From: Candidatus Moranbacteria bacterium RIFCSPLOWO2_12_FULL_48_12
GTDB taxonomy: Bacteria; Patescibacteriota; Minisyncoccia; Moranbacterales; UBA1568
Length of the DNA: 11,548 nt
Assembly: GCA_001784735.1 (NCBI GenBank)
Contig: MFSB01000047.1
Coordinates: forward strand, 1-11,548
Direction: 5' to 3'
A program made the translations under genes and the position numbers. Below, one piece after another: positions 1-7,233 of this stretch (position 1 is its first letter; the number at the start of each line of letters is the position of its first letter). Under the pieces are notes generated by a model, which saw only the letters and a list, made by a program, of their open reading frames with translations, did not search any database and was not told the origin of the DNA.

Positions 1-118
1 TTCTTCCATCATACCAAAAATATCCCCCTGAAACAAGAAAAGCTATAGGCACCTGTATGATTGGCACACCCTTAGGCCTTTTGGCTGAAAGGAACCTTAA
101 ATAATTTGTATCCGTCAA
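1..118 (-). CDS. possible partial ORF running off the window edge
   Basis: On the minus strand a frame stays open from a TTG at 116-118 to the window edge, about 39 codons, preceded by two stops (TGA, TAG). The peptide includes the stretch KRPKGVPIIQVPIAFLVSGG, which looks like ordinary protein sequence, but I recognise no family. There is no clear ribosome binding site, and an ATG in another frame at about 129-127 gives only a 19-codon ORF. The 178-205 palindrome lies about 60 bases upstream and carries a TATAAT-like box on this strand, so this could be the first gene under that site. It is too short to be sure and may be chance. Confidence 0.2.
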   Translation of the reverse strand, partial: MTDTNYLRFLSAKRPKGVPIIQVPIAFLVSGGYFWYDGR

Positions 119-177
119 AATTCTCTATCATATTTTTCACTCTATTCTCTCAAATATCTTCACTCCCGTATTTTTCT

Positions 178-205
178 TATTACCATATAATATTATATGG
201 TAATA
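178..205. promoter_or_regulatory. 28-bp perfect palindrome, putative operator copy 1
   Basis: A 28-base perfect inverted repeat with half-site TACCATATAAT at its centre. Its central 24 bases are identical to the centre of the 690-719 palindrome, while the flanks differ. TATAAT occurs on both strands at the centre (186-191 on plus, 192-197 read on minus). It lies just past the 3' end of the TrpR-like gene. No T-run follows on the minus strand, so it is a poor terminator. It fits better as a repressor site over a -10 box for whatever lies leftward. The role is inferred. Confidence 0.5.
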
Positions 206-229
206 TGTGAACACCGATAAAAACAGGCT

Positions 230-658
230 TTACTCAAACAAACTTCGGAATATTTCTTTCATCAGGCGATGTTCTGGATACCGATCTAATGGACTTCTTT
301 TCCTCTTGGCACGACTTACAGTCTCTTGTCGTTGATTGGGAAGCCGCAATAACTCTTTGGCGAGCCAGCTATCTCTCGCAGCATCTCCGGTATGCAGCCA
401 TTCTTCAATCTTCTCCATAGTGCGGAAACCCACTTTCAGCCTTCTGCGAAGGGTCTCCTGTGTTTCAACATTCTGCAAGAGGGCTTGAGCTACTTGAATG
501 CGGCGGGCAAACATGAGCGCCTCGCTCGGCGTCATAAGCCTGAGAAGCACGTCAATGATCTGCTGTTTCTTTTTCAAACGGAATATCATTTCAAGAAAGT
601 TCTCCACGATACATTTCCGCTCAGCTTTTGAAATAGAATGAATTTTCACTTTTGCCAT
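230..658 (-). CDS. TrpR/YerC-like DNA-binding repressor
   Basis: A 142-residue cytosolic protein of the Trp repressor superfamily. Residues about 19-62 form the helical core, with the family-typical stretch LMTPSEALMFARRIQVAQ at 41-58. Residues 65-90 form the helix-turn-helix (ETLRRRLKVGFRTMEKIEEWL). The tail from about 109 is rich in Arg and Lys and may add DNA contacts. Family members are small dimeric repressors. The ligand here is unknown and nothing nearby is a tryptophan gene, so it should not be called TrpR proper. The start is supported by AGGAGG 15 bases upstream, and AGGA occurs again closer to the ATG. Its promoter region is a 30-bp perfect palindrome at 690-719 whose central TATAAT would put the transcription start inside the palindrome, which suggests autorepression. 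A matching palindrome lies just beyond its stop. Confidence 0.85.
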   Translation of the reverse strand: MAKVKIHSISKAERKCIVENFLEMIFRLKKKQQIIDVLLRLMTPSEALMFARRIQVAQALLQNVETQETLRRRLKVGFRTMEKIEEWLHTGDAARDSWLAKELLRLPNQRQETVSRAKRKRSPLDRYPEHRLMKEIFRSLFE

Positions 659-689
659 AGATATCCTTTAATACCTCCTTTCCTTCTCC

Positions 690-719
690 ATCTTACCATA
701 TAATATTATATGGTAAGAT
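690..719. promoter_or_regulatory. 30-bp perfect palindrome, putative operator/promoter copy 2
   Basis: A 30-base perfect inverted repeat that abuts the stop codon of the PEP-utilising gene (720-722) and lies 31 bases before the ATG of the TrpR-like gene. It shares its central 24 bases with the palindrome at 178-205. On the minus strand a TATAAT box reads through 710-705, giving an expected start near 698 and a leader of about 40 bases with a ribosome binding site. I see no good -35 hexamer. An operator covering the -10 and start site is the usual layout of an autoregulated repressor. Confidence 0.55.
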
Positions 720-2192
720 TTACTTTTCTTTTTTACTTCTCTTGAGAATTTTGACTATTCCTTGTTCGGCATCCACCTCCACCAGATCCCCGTCTTTCAA
801 GATTTGCGTGGCGATTTTGGTGCCGATGACACAGGGCTTATTAATTTCTCTTGAGATAATAGCGGCGTGGCAGAGAATTCCACCCATATCCGTTACAATC
901 GCCCCTGCTTTATGCATAAGAAGAACAAAGTCAGGCGTCGTCATAGGTGTCACAAGAATATCGCCAATCTGCATTTTATAAAAGTCGTCTGTAGCAAGAA
1001 TAATACGCGCCGAACCTCTTGCTTTTCCCTTATTTCCAGTTTGTCCGTGTATCACCGCTGTATCTTTCTCATAATTTGGAAGAAAGTTCTTATTCAAAGC
1101 CTGCACTATATCTCGATCATCAATAATCCTGACACGCGAATCTAAGTCAAAATACATAAACCAATTATCATTTTTTCTTTTCTTGATTTTTTTCCGAGCC
1201 TGAGGAGATATATTATCCCCTTCAAAAAGTTCTTCTGGGACAAGATGCAGCAGTTCTCGGTCAGAAACAGAATTTTTCTTTGCGAAAGAAGAAAGAAACG
1301 GCAAAACTTTATTTTCAAACATGGAAGAGTATTCCGCGCCAGCTTGCCTAAGATAAGCGATACATCCGGCTATTTTCGCGGTTTTTTCAAATGAAGATGG
1401 TACTGGAAAAAACACTTTCCCCCTTTCTTCTTCTTTGAGATATATCATCTGCTCAAGAAGCTTTTCCAGTGAAAACTTTTCTCCTACCCAATTGAGTATT
1501 TGAATCCATTCATACTTTTTGATATGGTCACCAAATATTTTTATCATTTTTGGCGAACCTCCAATGGTCTCTATCATTTGTGGAATTTTTTTCGGCTTAT
1601 CCTGCCACAAGCCATTCCTTTTAAGAATGCCCTTAAGCTTCTTTGCCTCCATTTTTTGATCTACCAGAGGCGTGACTGGCTGAATGATGCAACCAGCAAT
1701 ACGATCATCCGGGATTCCTGATTTGTCCGCTTGCGCTTTTAGAATGCTCCCAAAAGATTCAGAAAACATCCATCCCAAAGCCCAATAAAACATCAACCGT
1801 TTGGCTTGCTCAATGGCCGCAGTTAAGGATTCAGATAATGGCTTCTCTCTATTAGCCAGCGCATCAGTAAAACGTATTCCAGATCGAAATTCCTCATCAG
1901 CATATCGAACTATATGATCAAAATAAGCAACATCGGCATCATCTATTTTTTTCTGCAAAAAAGATTGGGTTTGTCGGATATTATCCTTGCTAAAAGCAGT
2001 GTGCCCTCCGCTGAAGTAACAAAAGCCGTAGTCCTGAACCTCCAGATCCAACCCTATTTTTTGAGCCAACTCATTCGAATACCATGCTGTCCAGAACCAT
2101 AATGAAAACGGCAAACCTTTGTAATAGCCAATGTAAGAATAGTTTTCCGGCTTAATAAAACTTGGGATTTCCCCCGTAAGAACGTCTGTCAT
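720..2192 (-). CDS. PEP-utilising mobile-domain protein without an ATP-grasp domain
   Basis: A 490-residue protein. The last ~110 residues are the phosphohistidine swivelling domain of PEP synthase, pyruvate phosphate dikinase and enzyme I. The signature TDMGGILCHAAIISRE places the phospho-accepting histidine at about residue 442, and the Cys-His pair resembles PEP synthase. Residues 1 to ~380 are mostly helical, rich in Trp, Tyr and Phe, and not recognised. No ATP-grasp nucleotide-binding domain and no PEP-binding TIM barrel are visible. In known enzymes the histidine shuttles phosphate between those two parts, so this protein either works with partners or has another use for the domain. The ATG has no strong Shine-Dalgarno (GGTGAGAA about 20 bases upstream). 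Its stop touches the operator-like palindrome of the next gene. Codons are visibly more AT-rich than in the genes from 2317 on. Confidence 0.75.
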   Translation of the reverse strand: MTDVLTGEIPSFIKPENYSYIGYYKGLPFSLWFWTAWYSNELAQKIGLDLEVQDYGFCYFSGGHTAFSKDNIRQTQSFLQKKIDDADVAYFDHIVRYADEEFRSGIRFTDALANREKPLSESLTAAIEQAKRLMFYWALGWMFSESFGSILKAQADKSGIPDDRIAGCIIQPVTPLVDQKMEAKKLKGILKRNGLWQDKPKKIPQMIETIGGSPKMIKIFGDHIKKYEWIQILNWVGEKFSLEKLLEQMIYLKEEERGKVFFPVPSSFEKTAKIAGCIAYLRQAGAEYSSMFENKVLPFLSSFAKKNSVSDRELLHLVPEELFEGDNISPQARKKIKKRKNDNWFMYFDLDSRVRIIDDRDIVQALNKNFLPNYEKDTAVIHGQTGNKGKARGSARIILATDDFYKMQIGDILVTPMTTPDFVLLMHKAGAIVTDMGGILCHAAIISREINKPCVIGTKIATQILKDGDLVEVDAEQGIVKILKRSKKEK

Positions 2193-2209
2193 AAGACTAA
2201 TCTATAATT

Positions 2210-2250
2210 CTCACCGTTCTATTATCCACCACACCAAAAAAACGGGTGAG
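2210..2250. repeat. imperfect inverted repeat between genes
   Basis: CTCACCGTT (2210-2218) pairs with AACGGGTGAG (2241-2250) with one bulged base and a 22-base loop. On the minus strand the left arm of the hairpin is followed by a T-run inside the loop, not after it, so this is not a standard terminator. It lies between the ATPase gene stop (2317) and the PEP-domain gene start (2192) and could be a weak regulatory hairpin. I see nothing else clear in 2193-2316. Confidence 0.25.
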
Positions 2251-2316
2251 CATCTACTTTCACTGAATCCCTGTCTTTAAACTGCGTGTGATATCTTCAT
2301 CTCGACAATTCACAGC

Positions 2317-4383
2317 CTAGCTTTCTTTTCTGTTGGCATCGATAAGGGCGCGGACTTCGTCTAAGTTGACCGACGGGCGCTGGCGAAGCGACTTGAATTT
2401 CTTGGGACCCACGTGCTGGATCTGCGAAAGCGACATCGGCGCATCCGTTGAGGTATACGTTTTATGGTGAGTCACCCGCTCTGGGGGCGCTGTTTTTGGT
2501 GAAGCAGGGCGGCTGGCCACGTCGTTCCGCTCGTCACGGCGCTCGCGAGCGCCGGTGATGAACGACGGTGGCTGTTGCTGTACAGCGACATTTTTCGCGT
2601 CTACCTCGTTGCGCACCTTGGCGACCGAACGCTGATAATCACGCAGACAATCCTTGCAGAACGTCGGACGCTTGCCGTCCGGCACGAAAGGCACCTCAAT
2701 ATCGGCCCCGCATGTGGCACAGTTTGCCGGATAGAGTTTCTTTTCCTCCGTTTCCGAAACTGGAGCTTTTTCCACAACAGTTTGATCTGGAATTTTCTCC
2801 TCTTCTTTTTTTGATGGCATTTCTTTCTCCCACGTTGCATCTGAAACAGTCCGCGACATAATCTTGTGAGGAAGCGACGTCAATTTTTTTGAAGTTATTT
2901 TTTCATTCCGGTCCTTCGACAAATGCGCTGCAGGCATACGAACCATAGTTTCACTCTTTTTGGCAACCGGATTTCTCTCGACTACTGGCCTGCGGGGCGG
3001 CGCTGACTGACCTGGTAATGTCGCTACTTGAGATACTGTTGCCTGCGGCGTACTCATCTGTTTTTCGTCAACTATGGCCTGACGTTCCTCCGGTGTCAGC
3101 ATTCCGCTCCAGCGGCGGATCTTATCCTCCACTTCCGCTTTGCTCGAGGAATAACGCTCGCGGGAACTGTTGATGATCTTGGCTTCATTGCCGACATCTT
3201 CGAGCTTGATGGGCGGTAGCGTCGTCGCAGAAAAGGCATCCCCCGCAATCCCGTCGATCATCAGCTTCAGATAGATATGATACTTCTCGAGATTCACGAT
3301 ATCATTCATCATGAACACCGGCTCGAATTCTTTCTCCAAAAATTCCGCATCCATCGCACCTACCCGGAATGAGACGATACTGCCGGCATTGCCGAAGATG
3401 GCATCGCGCACCTTCTCGTCGATCTGCGTCACGTACTGATTGGCGAGAATGAGATTGAGGTGATACTTGCGCGCCTCAGACAATATATTCGCGAATGATT
3501 CCGTCGCGAAATTCTGGAATTCATCGACGTACAGATAAAAATCCTTGCGCTCCTCCTCGGGAATATCCACTCGTCCCATCGCGGCCAGCTGGATTTTGGT
3601 GATCATCATAGCCCCCAAAAGCGCTCCGTTGTCCTCGCCGATCCGTCCTTTGGCAAGATTGATAATAAGAATCTTTTTCTGATCCATCACCTCTCGGATA
3701 TTGAATGACGAGACTGTCTGACCAACGATGTTTCTGATGAGAGAGCTGGAGAGAAACTGCCCGACTTTGTTCTGGATCGGGGAAATCACTTCCTGCAGTA
3801 CACGATCGTTCCACTGGGAAAATTCATCCACCCAGAAACTGCGCACCACCGGATCGGTGATTTTTTCCACCACTCGCGCCCGATACGATTTGTCCACCAG
3901 GATGCGCGTCACACCCAAGAGCGTGCTCCCCGGATATTCGAGAAGCGCCAAAATAGCGTTGCGCAGGATGTATTCGAGGCGCGGCCCCCAGGAATCCGCC
4001 CAGATTTTCTTAAACACGCCGACCAGACCAGAGGCCACGAGATGCCGGTACTCCGGATCGACTTTTTCCATCACGTTGAAAGCGATCGGGAATTCCTGGT
4101 CAGCCGGATTGAGATAGATGACATCGTTGATGCGCGAAGCCGGGATGGCTTTGATGAGCTTCTCCGCCGTATCGCCGTGCGGATCCAGAAAGGCGATGCC
4201 ATGACCCTTCTGGATATCCTGAATGGCCAGATTCTCAAGCAGGTTCGTCTTGCCCATGCCGGTCTTGCCGATGACATACATATGCCGGCGGCGATCGTCT
4301 TGCTTGATGCCGAAAACCCTTTCCTGATTGCGGAAATTGGTCTTCGCAAAAAAAGTGATGTCGTTTTGATCGTGACGCGGCAT
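2317..4383 (-). CDS. TraG/VirD4-type (HerA-FtsK superfamily) DNA-pump ATPase with C-terminal zinc ribbon
   Basis: A 688-residue P-loop ATPase of the type IV coupling-protein class. Walker A is GKTGMGKT at 39-46, followed by FLDPHGD at 65-71, which is typical of TraG/VirD4-like pumps. Walker B is FYLYVDEFQNF at 282-292 (D287, E288), then ANQYVTQ near 314-320 with a sensor-like Gln. The ATPase core ends near 400. A long, charged, Pro/Ser-rich linker follows, then a four-cysteine ribbon (C555, C558, C576, C579) and a short conserved-looking tail at about 650-685. There is no N-terminal membrane anchor. The upstream neighbour at 4619-5917 supplies a membrane segment, so the two may form a split coupling complex for DNA or protein transfer across the envelope. 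The substrate is unknown. The start ATG has only a distant AGAAGG about 20 bases upstream. Confidence 0.85.
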   Translation of the reverse strand: MPRHDQNDITFFAKTNFRNQERVFGIKQDDRRRHMYVIGKTGMGKTNLLENLAIQDIQKGHGIAFLDPHGDTAEKLIKAIPASRINDVIYLNPADQEFPIAFNVMEKVDPEYRHLVASGLVGVFKKIWADSWGPRLEYILRNAILALLEYPGSTLLGVTRILVDKSYRARVVEKITDPVVRSFWVDEFSQWNDRVLQEVISPIQNKVGQFLSSSLIRNIVGQTVSSFNIREVMDQKKILIINLAKGRIGEDNGALLGAMMITKIQLAAMGRVDIPEEERKDFYLYVDEFQNFATESFANILSEARKYHLNLILANQYVTQIDEKVRDAIFGNAGSIVSFRVGAMDAEFLEKEFEPVFMMNDIVNLEKYHIYLKLMIDGIAGDAFSATTLPPIKLEDVGNEAKIINSSRERYSSSKAEVEDKIRRWSGMLTPEERQAIVDEKQMSTPQATVSQVATLPGQSAPPRRPVVERNPVAKKSETMVRMPAAHLSKDRNEKITSKKLTSLPHKIMSRTVSDATWEKEMPSKKEEEKIPDQTVVEKAPVSETEEKKLYPANCATCGADIEVPFVPDGKRPTFCKDCLRDYQRSVAKVRNEVDAKNVAVQQQPPSFITGARERRDERNDVASRPASPKTAPPERVTHHKTYTSTDAPMSLSQIQHVGPKKFKSLRQRPSVNLDEVRALIDANRKES

Positions 4384-4419
4384 AGTTTTTCAAATAAATA
4401 CCTTCTTGCACAGATACTC

Positions 4420-4560
4420 TTCCTCCTCCCCTTTCCAAGGGGAGGATTGAGGAGGGGTTCGAATGATTGAGTCCCACCTCCCCCTGCCCCCTCCTCAGAC
4501 CCGCTTCGCCCGCCTAGACGTCGAGGCTGGCCGGAGCTATAGCGAGGCGAGAAGGAGGGG
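4420..4560. repeat. cluster of palindromic dispersed repeats
   Basis: Gap between the ATPase gene and its membrane partner (4384-4618). It begins with a perfect 9-bp hairpin (4425-4445) whose core CTCCCCTTTCCAAGGGGAG recurs exactly inside dnaX at 10279-10297. GAGGAGGGGTT follows, then an inversely oriented arm around 4478-4495 (CCTCCCCCTGCCCCCTCCTC) that closes with GGAGGGGTGG at 4554-4563. Between these arms sits a GC-rich segment with CCCGCTTCGCCCGCC and GAGGCTGGCCGG. The pattern is of REP-like elements nested inside one another. No ORF is evident. Remaining bases to 4618 show nothing clear. Confidence 0.55.
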
Positions 4561-4618
4561 TGGAAGAATTTTCAAACGCATAAGTTGTAAAATAGATGGC
4601 GCTGGCATTCATAATATA

Positions 4619-5917
4619 TCATTCCTGAATCGGTAAATTGACCGGGGCTCCGCCGCGTTTGGCGGCCACCCGCACCATAGTCGGAGCGATGACCGCCATA
4701 TCCGGTATATGAAAGACGGTCGCCAATTCTTCGGTGCTCAAAAGCATCCGGGTATTCGGCGGATCGATGTCGCGCTTGATATACCGGCGGAGAATCCGGC
4801 GCTGGCGATACCGTAGACGTTCCTCTGTAAACAGATAATTCGCATATGTCTTGGAATTATCATCAGGCTTGAAACTGTTCAAGTTGAAATCATTGAATTG
4901 CTTGATAGCGCCGATAAAGGCCGAGACGCCGGTCGGCTTATGGAAGACTTCCTTCCTTCCGATATACACATGCCGCATGCGGATCTTGAACATCTGTTTG
5001 CCCAAGTTCGCTTCCAATGCCTTGAGCACTTCCTTCTCACCCGGCGTGAGACGGAATTCCACCGGGGCTTCCTCTTTTTCTTTTTTCTCTTCGGCCGATT
5101 TAAACTCCACTTCTCGCGCTAAAAGACCGCCGCCGATATTTTTTAATACATCAACGATATCATGAAGGAGCTGCCCAAACACGCCCATCTTTTCCTTTTC
5201 TATCTTTCCCAAGAATTCATCGATGGTTTTTTGGCCGATATCATACCAATCTTCTTTGAAGGGTGTCACGATATACTGCAGCCACAGATGCTGGCCAGGA
5301 CCGATTTTCGCCATCGTCTCTATGAGACCCCCCAGCGGATCGATCATTTTTCCCGTCACTGACTCCTCGAAATATTTGTACGTCCGGATAGGATAGAGAT
5401 CATCCTTGGCAAAGACGTAATCCGTGCCCCACAAATCCCAGTCTTTATTGGGAATGATATACGGAACGCTCTGTGTATAATCCGGTACCTCAATGATCTC
5501 GATATTCGGGTACTGGGCGTAAAAATTCGCCTCGACCAGGTCGCGGAAACCCGCTTGCGTCCGGACATACAGATGGATGTTGCCCTCCGTACTGGCGATT
5601 TCCAAAGAAAAAGATATCGGAATTTCTCCCTTGATCCAGATTTCAGCCATTGTCAAAGTCTTGATAACGCCGGCAAATCCGGCAAAAATAGACTCCATAG
5701 GAAGCGGGCTCTGCTCTATTTCCCGCGGCGGGATGAGCTCCAAGAGCACCCACTTGAGCTTGGAATTATAGTCTTCCTGTACGCGCAATTTCCAGAGAAG
5801 TTTGAAGAGAAAGTAAAAAAGCGGCGGAAAAATGATGAACCACACATCCAGCACAGCGGAAACAACGCTCTGTAAAGCTGAAAAAGCGTCAGAAAAGCTG
5901 GAAAAGAGAATGTCCAT
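4619..5917 (-). CDS. membrane-anchored partner of the DNA-pump ATPase (DUF8128-like)
   Basis: A protein of about 432 residues from the ATG at 5917. One hydrophobic segment near the N-terminus (VVSAVLDVWFIIFPPLFYFL) suggests one or two membrane passes, with the rest cytosolic. The stretch LLELIPPREIEQSPLPMESI resembles a signature I associate with a CPR family (DUF8128) usually adjacent to TraG/VirD4-like ATPases. That match is from memory and was not searched. A Lys/Glu-rich patch separates two globular parts, and the C-terminus contains an Arg-rich run (RLRYRQRRILRRYIKR). A GTG at 5944 would add nine residues, but those codons lie in a dispersed repeat (GGTGTGGGGGTCAAC on this strand), so I prefer the ATG although neither has a good Shine-Dalgarno. 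It is the upstream gene of a pair with the ATPase, same strand, 235 bases apart. Confidence 0.7.
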   Translation of the reverse strand: MDILFSSFSDAFSALQSVVSAVLDVWFIIFPPLFYFLFKLLWKLRVQEDYNSKLKWVLLELIPPREIEQSPLPMESIFAGFAGVIKTLTMAEIWIKGEIPISFSLEIASTEGNIHLYVRTQAGFRDLVEANFYAQYPNIEIIEVPDYTQSVPYIIPNKDWDLWGTDYVFAKDDLYPIRTYKYFEESVTGKMIDPLGGLIETMAKIGPGQHLWLQYIVTPFKEDWYDIGQKTIDEFLGKIEKEKMGVFGQLLHDIVDVLKNIGGGLLAREVEFKSAEEKKEKEEAPVEFRLTPGEKEVLKALEANLGKQMFKIRMRHVYIGRKEVFHKPTGVSAFIGAIKQFNDFNLNSFKPDDNSKTYANYLFTEERLRYRQRRILRRYIKRDIDPPNTRMLLSTEELATVFHIPDMAVIAPTMVRVAAKRGGAPVNLPIQE

Positions 5918-5936
5918 GATGATTTGAGGTTCGTTG

Positions 5937-6050
5937 ACCCCCACACCTATCTTCTACAAAAGCTAGTGAAAGCTCTTTGTTAAAGCCGATAGGCGACTAC
6001 GTCTTATAATGTTTGTAATCAGTATTTCTTCCTGAGATAGGTGTGGGGGT
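5937..6050. repeat. 16-bp inverted repeats flanking an 82-base segment
   Basis: ACCCCCACACCTATCT at 5937-5952 and its exact reverse complement at 6035-6050 enclose 82 bases between the membrane-protein gene and the end of the sigma-like gene. The arms belong to a family with the core GGTGTGGGGGT seen again at 7384. The enclosed segment has TATAAT on the plus strand at 6005-6010 without a convincing -35. It could be a small non-autonomous element, two independent repeats, or an invertible regulatory segment. The sequence alone cannot decide. Confidence 0.5.
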
Positions 6051-6076
6051 TGACCCCATCGCTTCTTCTTCAACAG

Positions 6077-7180
6077 TTACTTTTTGACACTATAGGCATT
6101 CTTGCCGGTTCGGCTGAAAAAAGCGTTCAGATTGATAATGACGGTTGATTTCTTGACTTGGCGCACCTTGAGGACTTGGGCGAGCACTTCTTCACGGGAA
6201 AGCGGCCGGGTAGCTTTGCGGAGGATTTCTTCCAAGACTTCTTTGACAGTCCCTTTTTTGTATCCCCACTCGGAAAGCGCATAAATGCCCCTGCCAACGA
6301 GGACGAACCGCTTGTCTTTGATGAGCTCATTGTGCACGGTCTGCGGATGACTCTCTTGCTTCTTGCTGTTTTTCAATCCATAACTATCTATGAGCGAGGC
6401 GATCTCGCGGAAATGCAGTGGCACGCCTTTTGTTTTCAGCACCAGATGCGCTTTTTCGCGCGTTCCCCGCGGCCTGATGTCGCTCCAATCGGAAAGCCCC
6501 CATTTGCCAAACACGTTCTGACAGACATCTTTCGCGACGGCAAGAAAGTCAAAGAGCTTCTGCTGGCTTATCGCATTATTCTTTTTCTGAAAACGGGCGA
6601 AAAGGTCACCCTCCTCAAGCGCCTGATTGGCTTCTTCAAAAATCGCCTTGGCCGCATCCTTCACTTTCTTCCACTCGGCCAGCGAGAAATCTTTCAGCCG
6701 ATAGATTTCCTCGTACTCCCTGGTCGCCTTCTCATATTTGATGACGGGAAGACACTCGATAAAAACGAGCAAAGCGCCGCGCTCCTTCCCTCCCCGAGGC
6801 GCCAACATATCAAGCAGCTTTTCTGTTTTTATGATACCATTTTTTCCTTCCAGCGTCGACTGGATGCGCTCGGATATTTTGACGAACGTCGGATGCTCAT
6901 GCTCGCCGGACAGGAATCCCAGAGTGCTCGCGATCACTTGGCGCACGCGCTCCCGCGTGATCTGATACGTCCGCCCGATTTCTTCCAGTGTTTTCGGATA
7001 CGCGTCTCCTATGCCGAAACGCGCCATGATGATTTCCCGTGAGCGCGGGGGCATTCGGCTCAAAAATTGCTCCAAGGCAAGACTAAAAAACAGGTCTTCT
7101 TCAGCGCCCGCCTTGATAGTCTTCGATAAAATACGATCATCGTGTGACATAAGCTCTTTGGTCTCCCTATCAGCTGCCAT
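6077..7180 (-). CDS. sigma-70 region 4 protein with HARE-type winged helices
   Basis: A 367-residue predicted transcription regulator. Residues about 30-92 match sigma-70 region 4: MPPRSREIIMARFGIGD at 43-59, then the helix-turn-helix TLEEIGRTYQITRERVRQV at 64-82. The core-binding and -10-reading region 2 is absent, so it is not a complete sigma factor. Residues about 241-305 resemble a HARE-HTH domain (KGVPLHFREIASLI ... GRGIYAL), the fold of the RpoE delta subunit N-terminus. Residues about 308-365 look like a second copy ending in a similar Tyr-rich strand. It may bind RNA polymerase and DNA as an accessory factor. The ATG at 7180 has GAGG three bases upstream, and an alternative ATG lies at 7150. 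A TTGACA/TAATAT promoter sits at 7204-7233. GGTGTGGGGGT-family repeats lie at both ends of the gene. Confidence 0.75.
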   Translation of the reverse strand: MAADRETKELMSHDDRILSKTIKAGAEEDLFFSLALEQFLSRMPPRSREIIMARFGIGDAYPKTLEEIGRTYQITRERVRQVIASTLGFLSGEHEHPTFVKISERIQSTLEGKNGIIKTEKLLDMLAPRGGKERGALLVFIECLPVIKYEKATREYEEIYRLKDFSLAEWKKVKDAAKAIFEEANQALEEGDLFARFQKKNNAISQQKLFDFLAVAKDVCQNVFGKWGLSDWSDIRPRGTREKAHLVLKTKGVPLHFREIASLIDSYGLKNSKKQESHPQTVHNELIKDKRFVLVGRGIYALSEWGYKKGTVKEVLEEILRKATRPLSREEVLAQVLKVRQVKKSTVIINLNAFFSRTGKNAYSVKK

Positions 7181-7203
7181 TTGCCTCTATATCGAATCGA
7201 TTC

Positions 7204-7233
7204 ATATTACCGCATATTCCTACTTTTTGTCAA
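7204..7233 (-). promoter_or_regulatory. sigma-70-type promoter of the sigma-like gene
   Basis: On the minus strand, TTGACA (7233-7228) is followed by an 18-base spacer and TAATAT (7209-7204). Transcription would begin near 7197, about 17 bases before the ATG at 7180. The -35 hexamer overlaps the outer end of the 7229-7306 repeat (GGGGTTGACA), so the repeat appears to donate it. Confidence 0.55.

Noticed and set aside
178..205. Palindrome as a terminator of the TrpR-like gene.
   Set aside because: The stem is AT-rich, has no loop, and is not followed by a T-run on the minus strand. Its exact twin upstream of the gene argues for a protein-binding site.
4420..4563. CRISPR array.
   Set aside because: Repeats are palindromic, inverted and irregularly spaced, with no constant direct repeat and spacer pattern anywhere in the window.
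6158..7042. 294-codon plus-strand ORF opposite the sigma-like gene.
   Set aside because: It is entirely antisense to a gene with recognisable sigma and HARE domains. Its sequence has no family character and is a codon-bias shadow.
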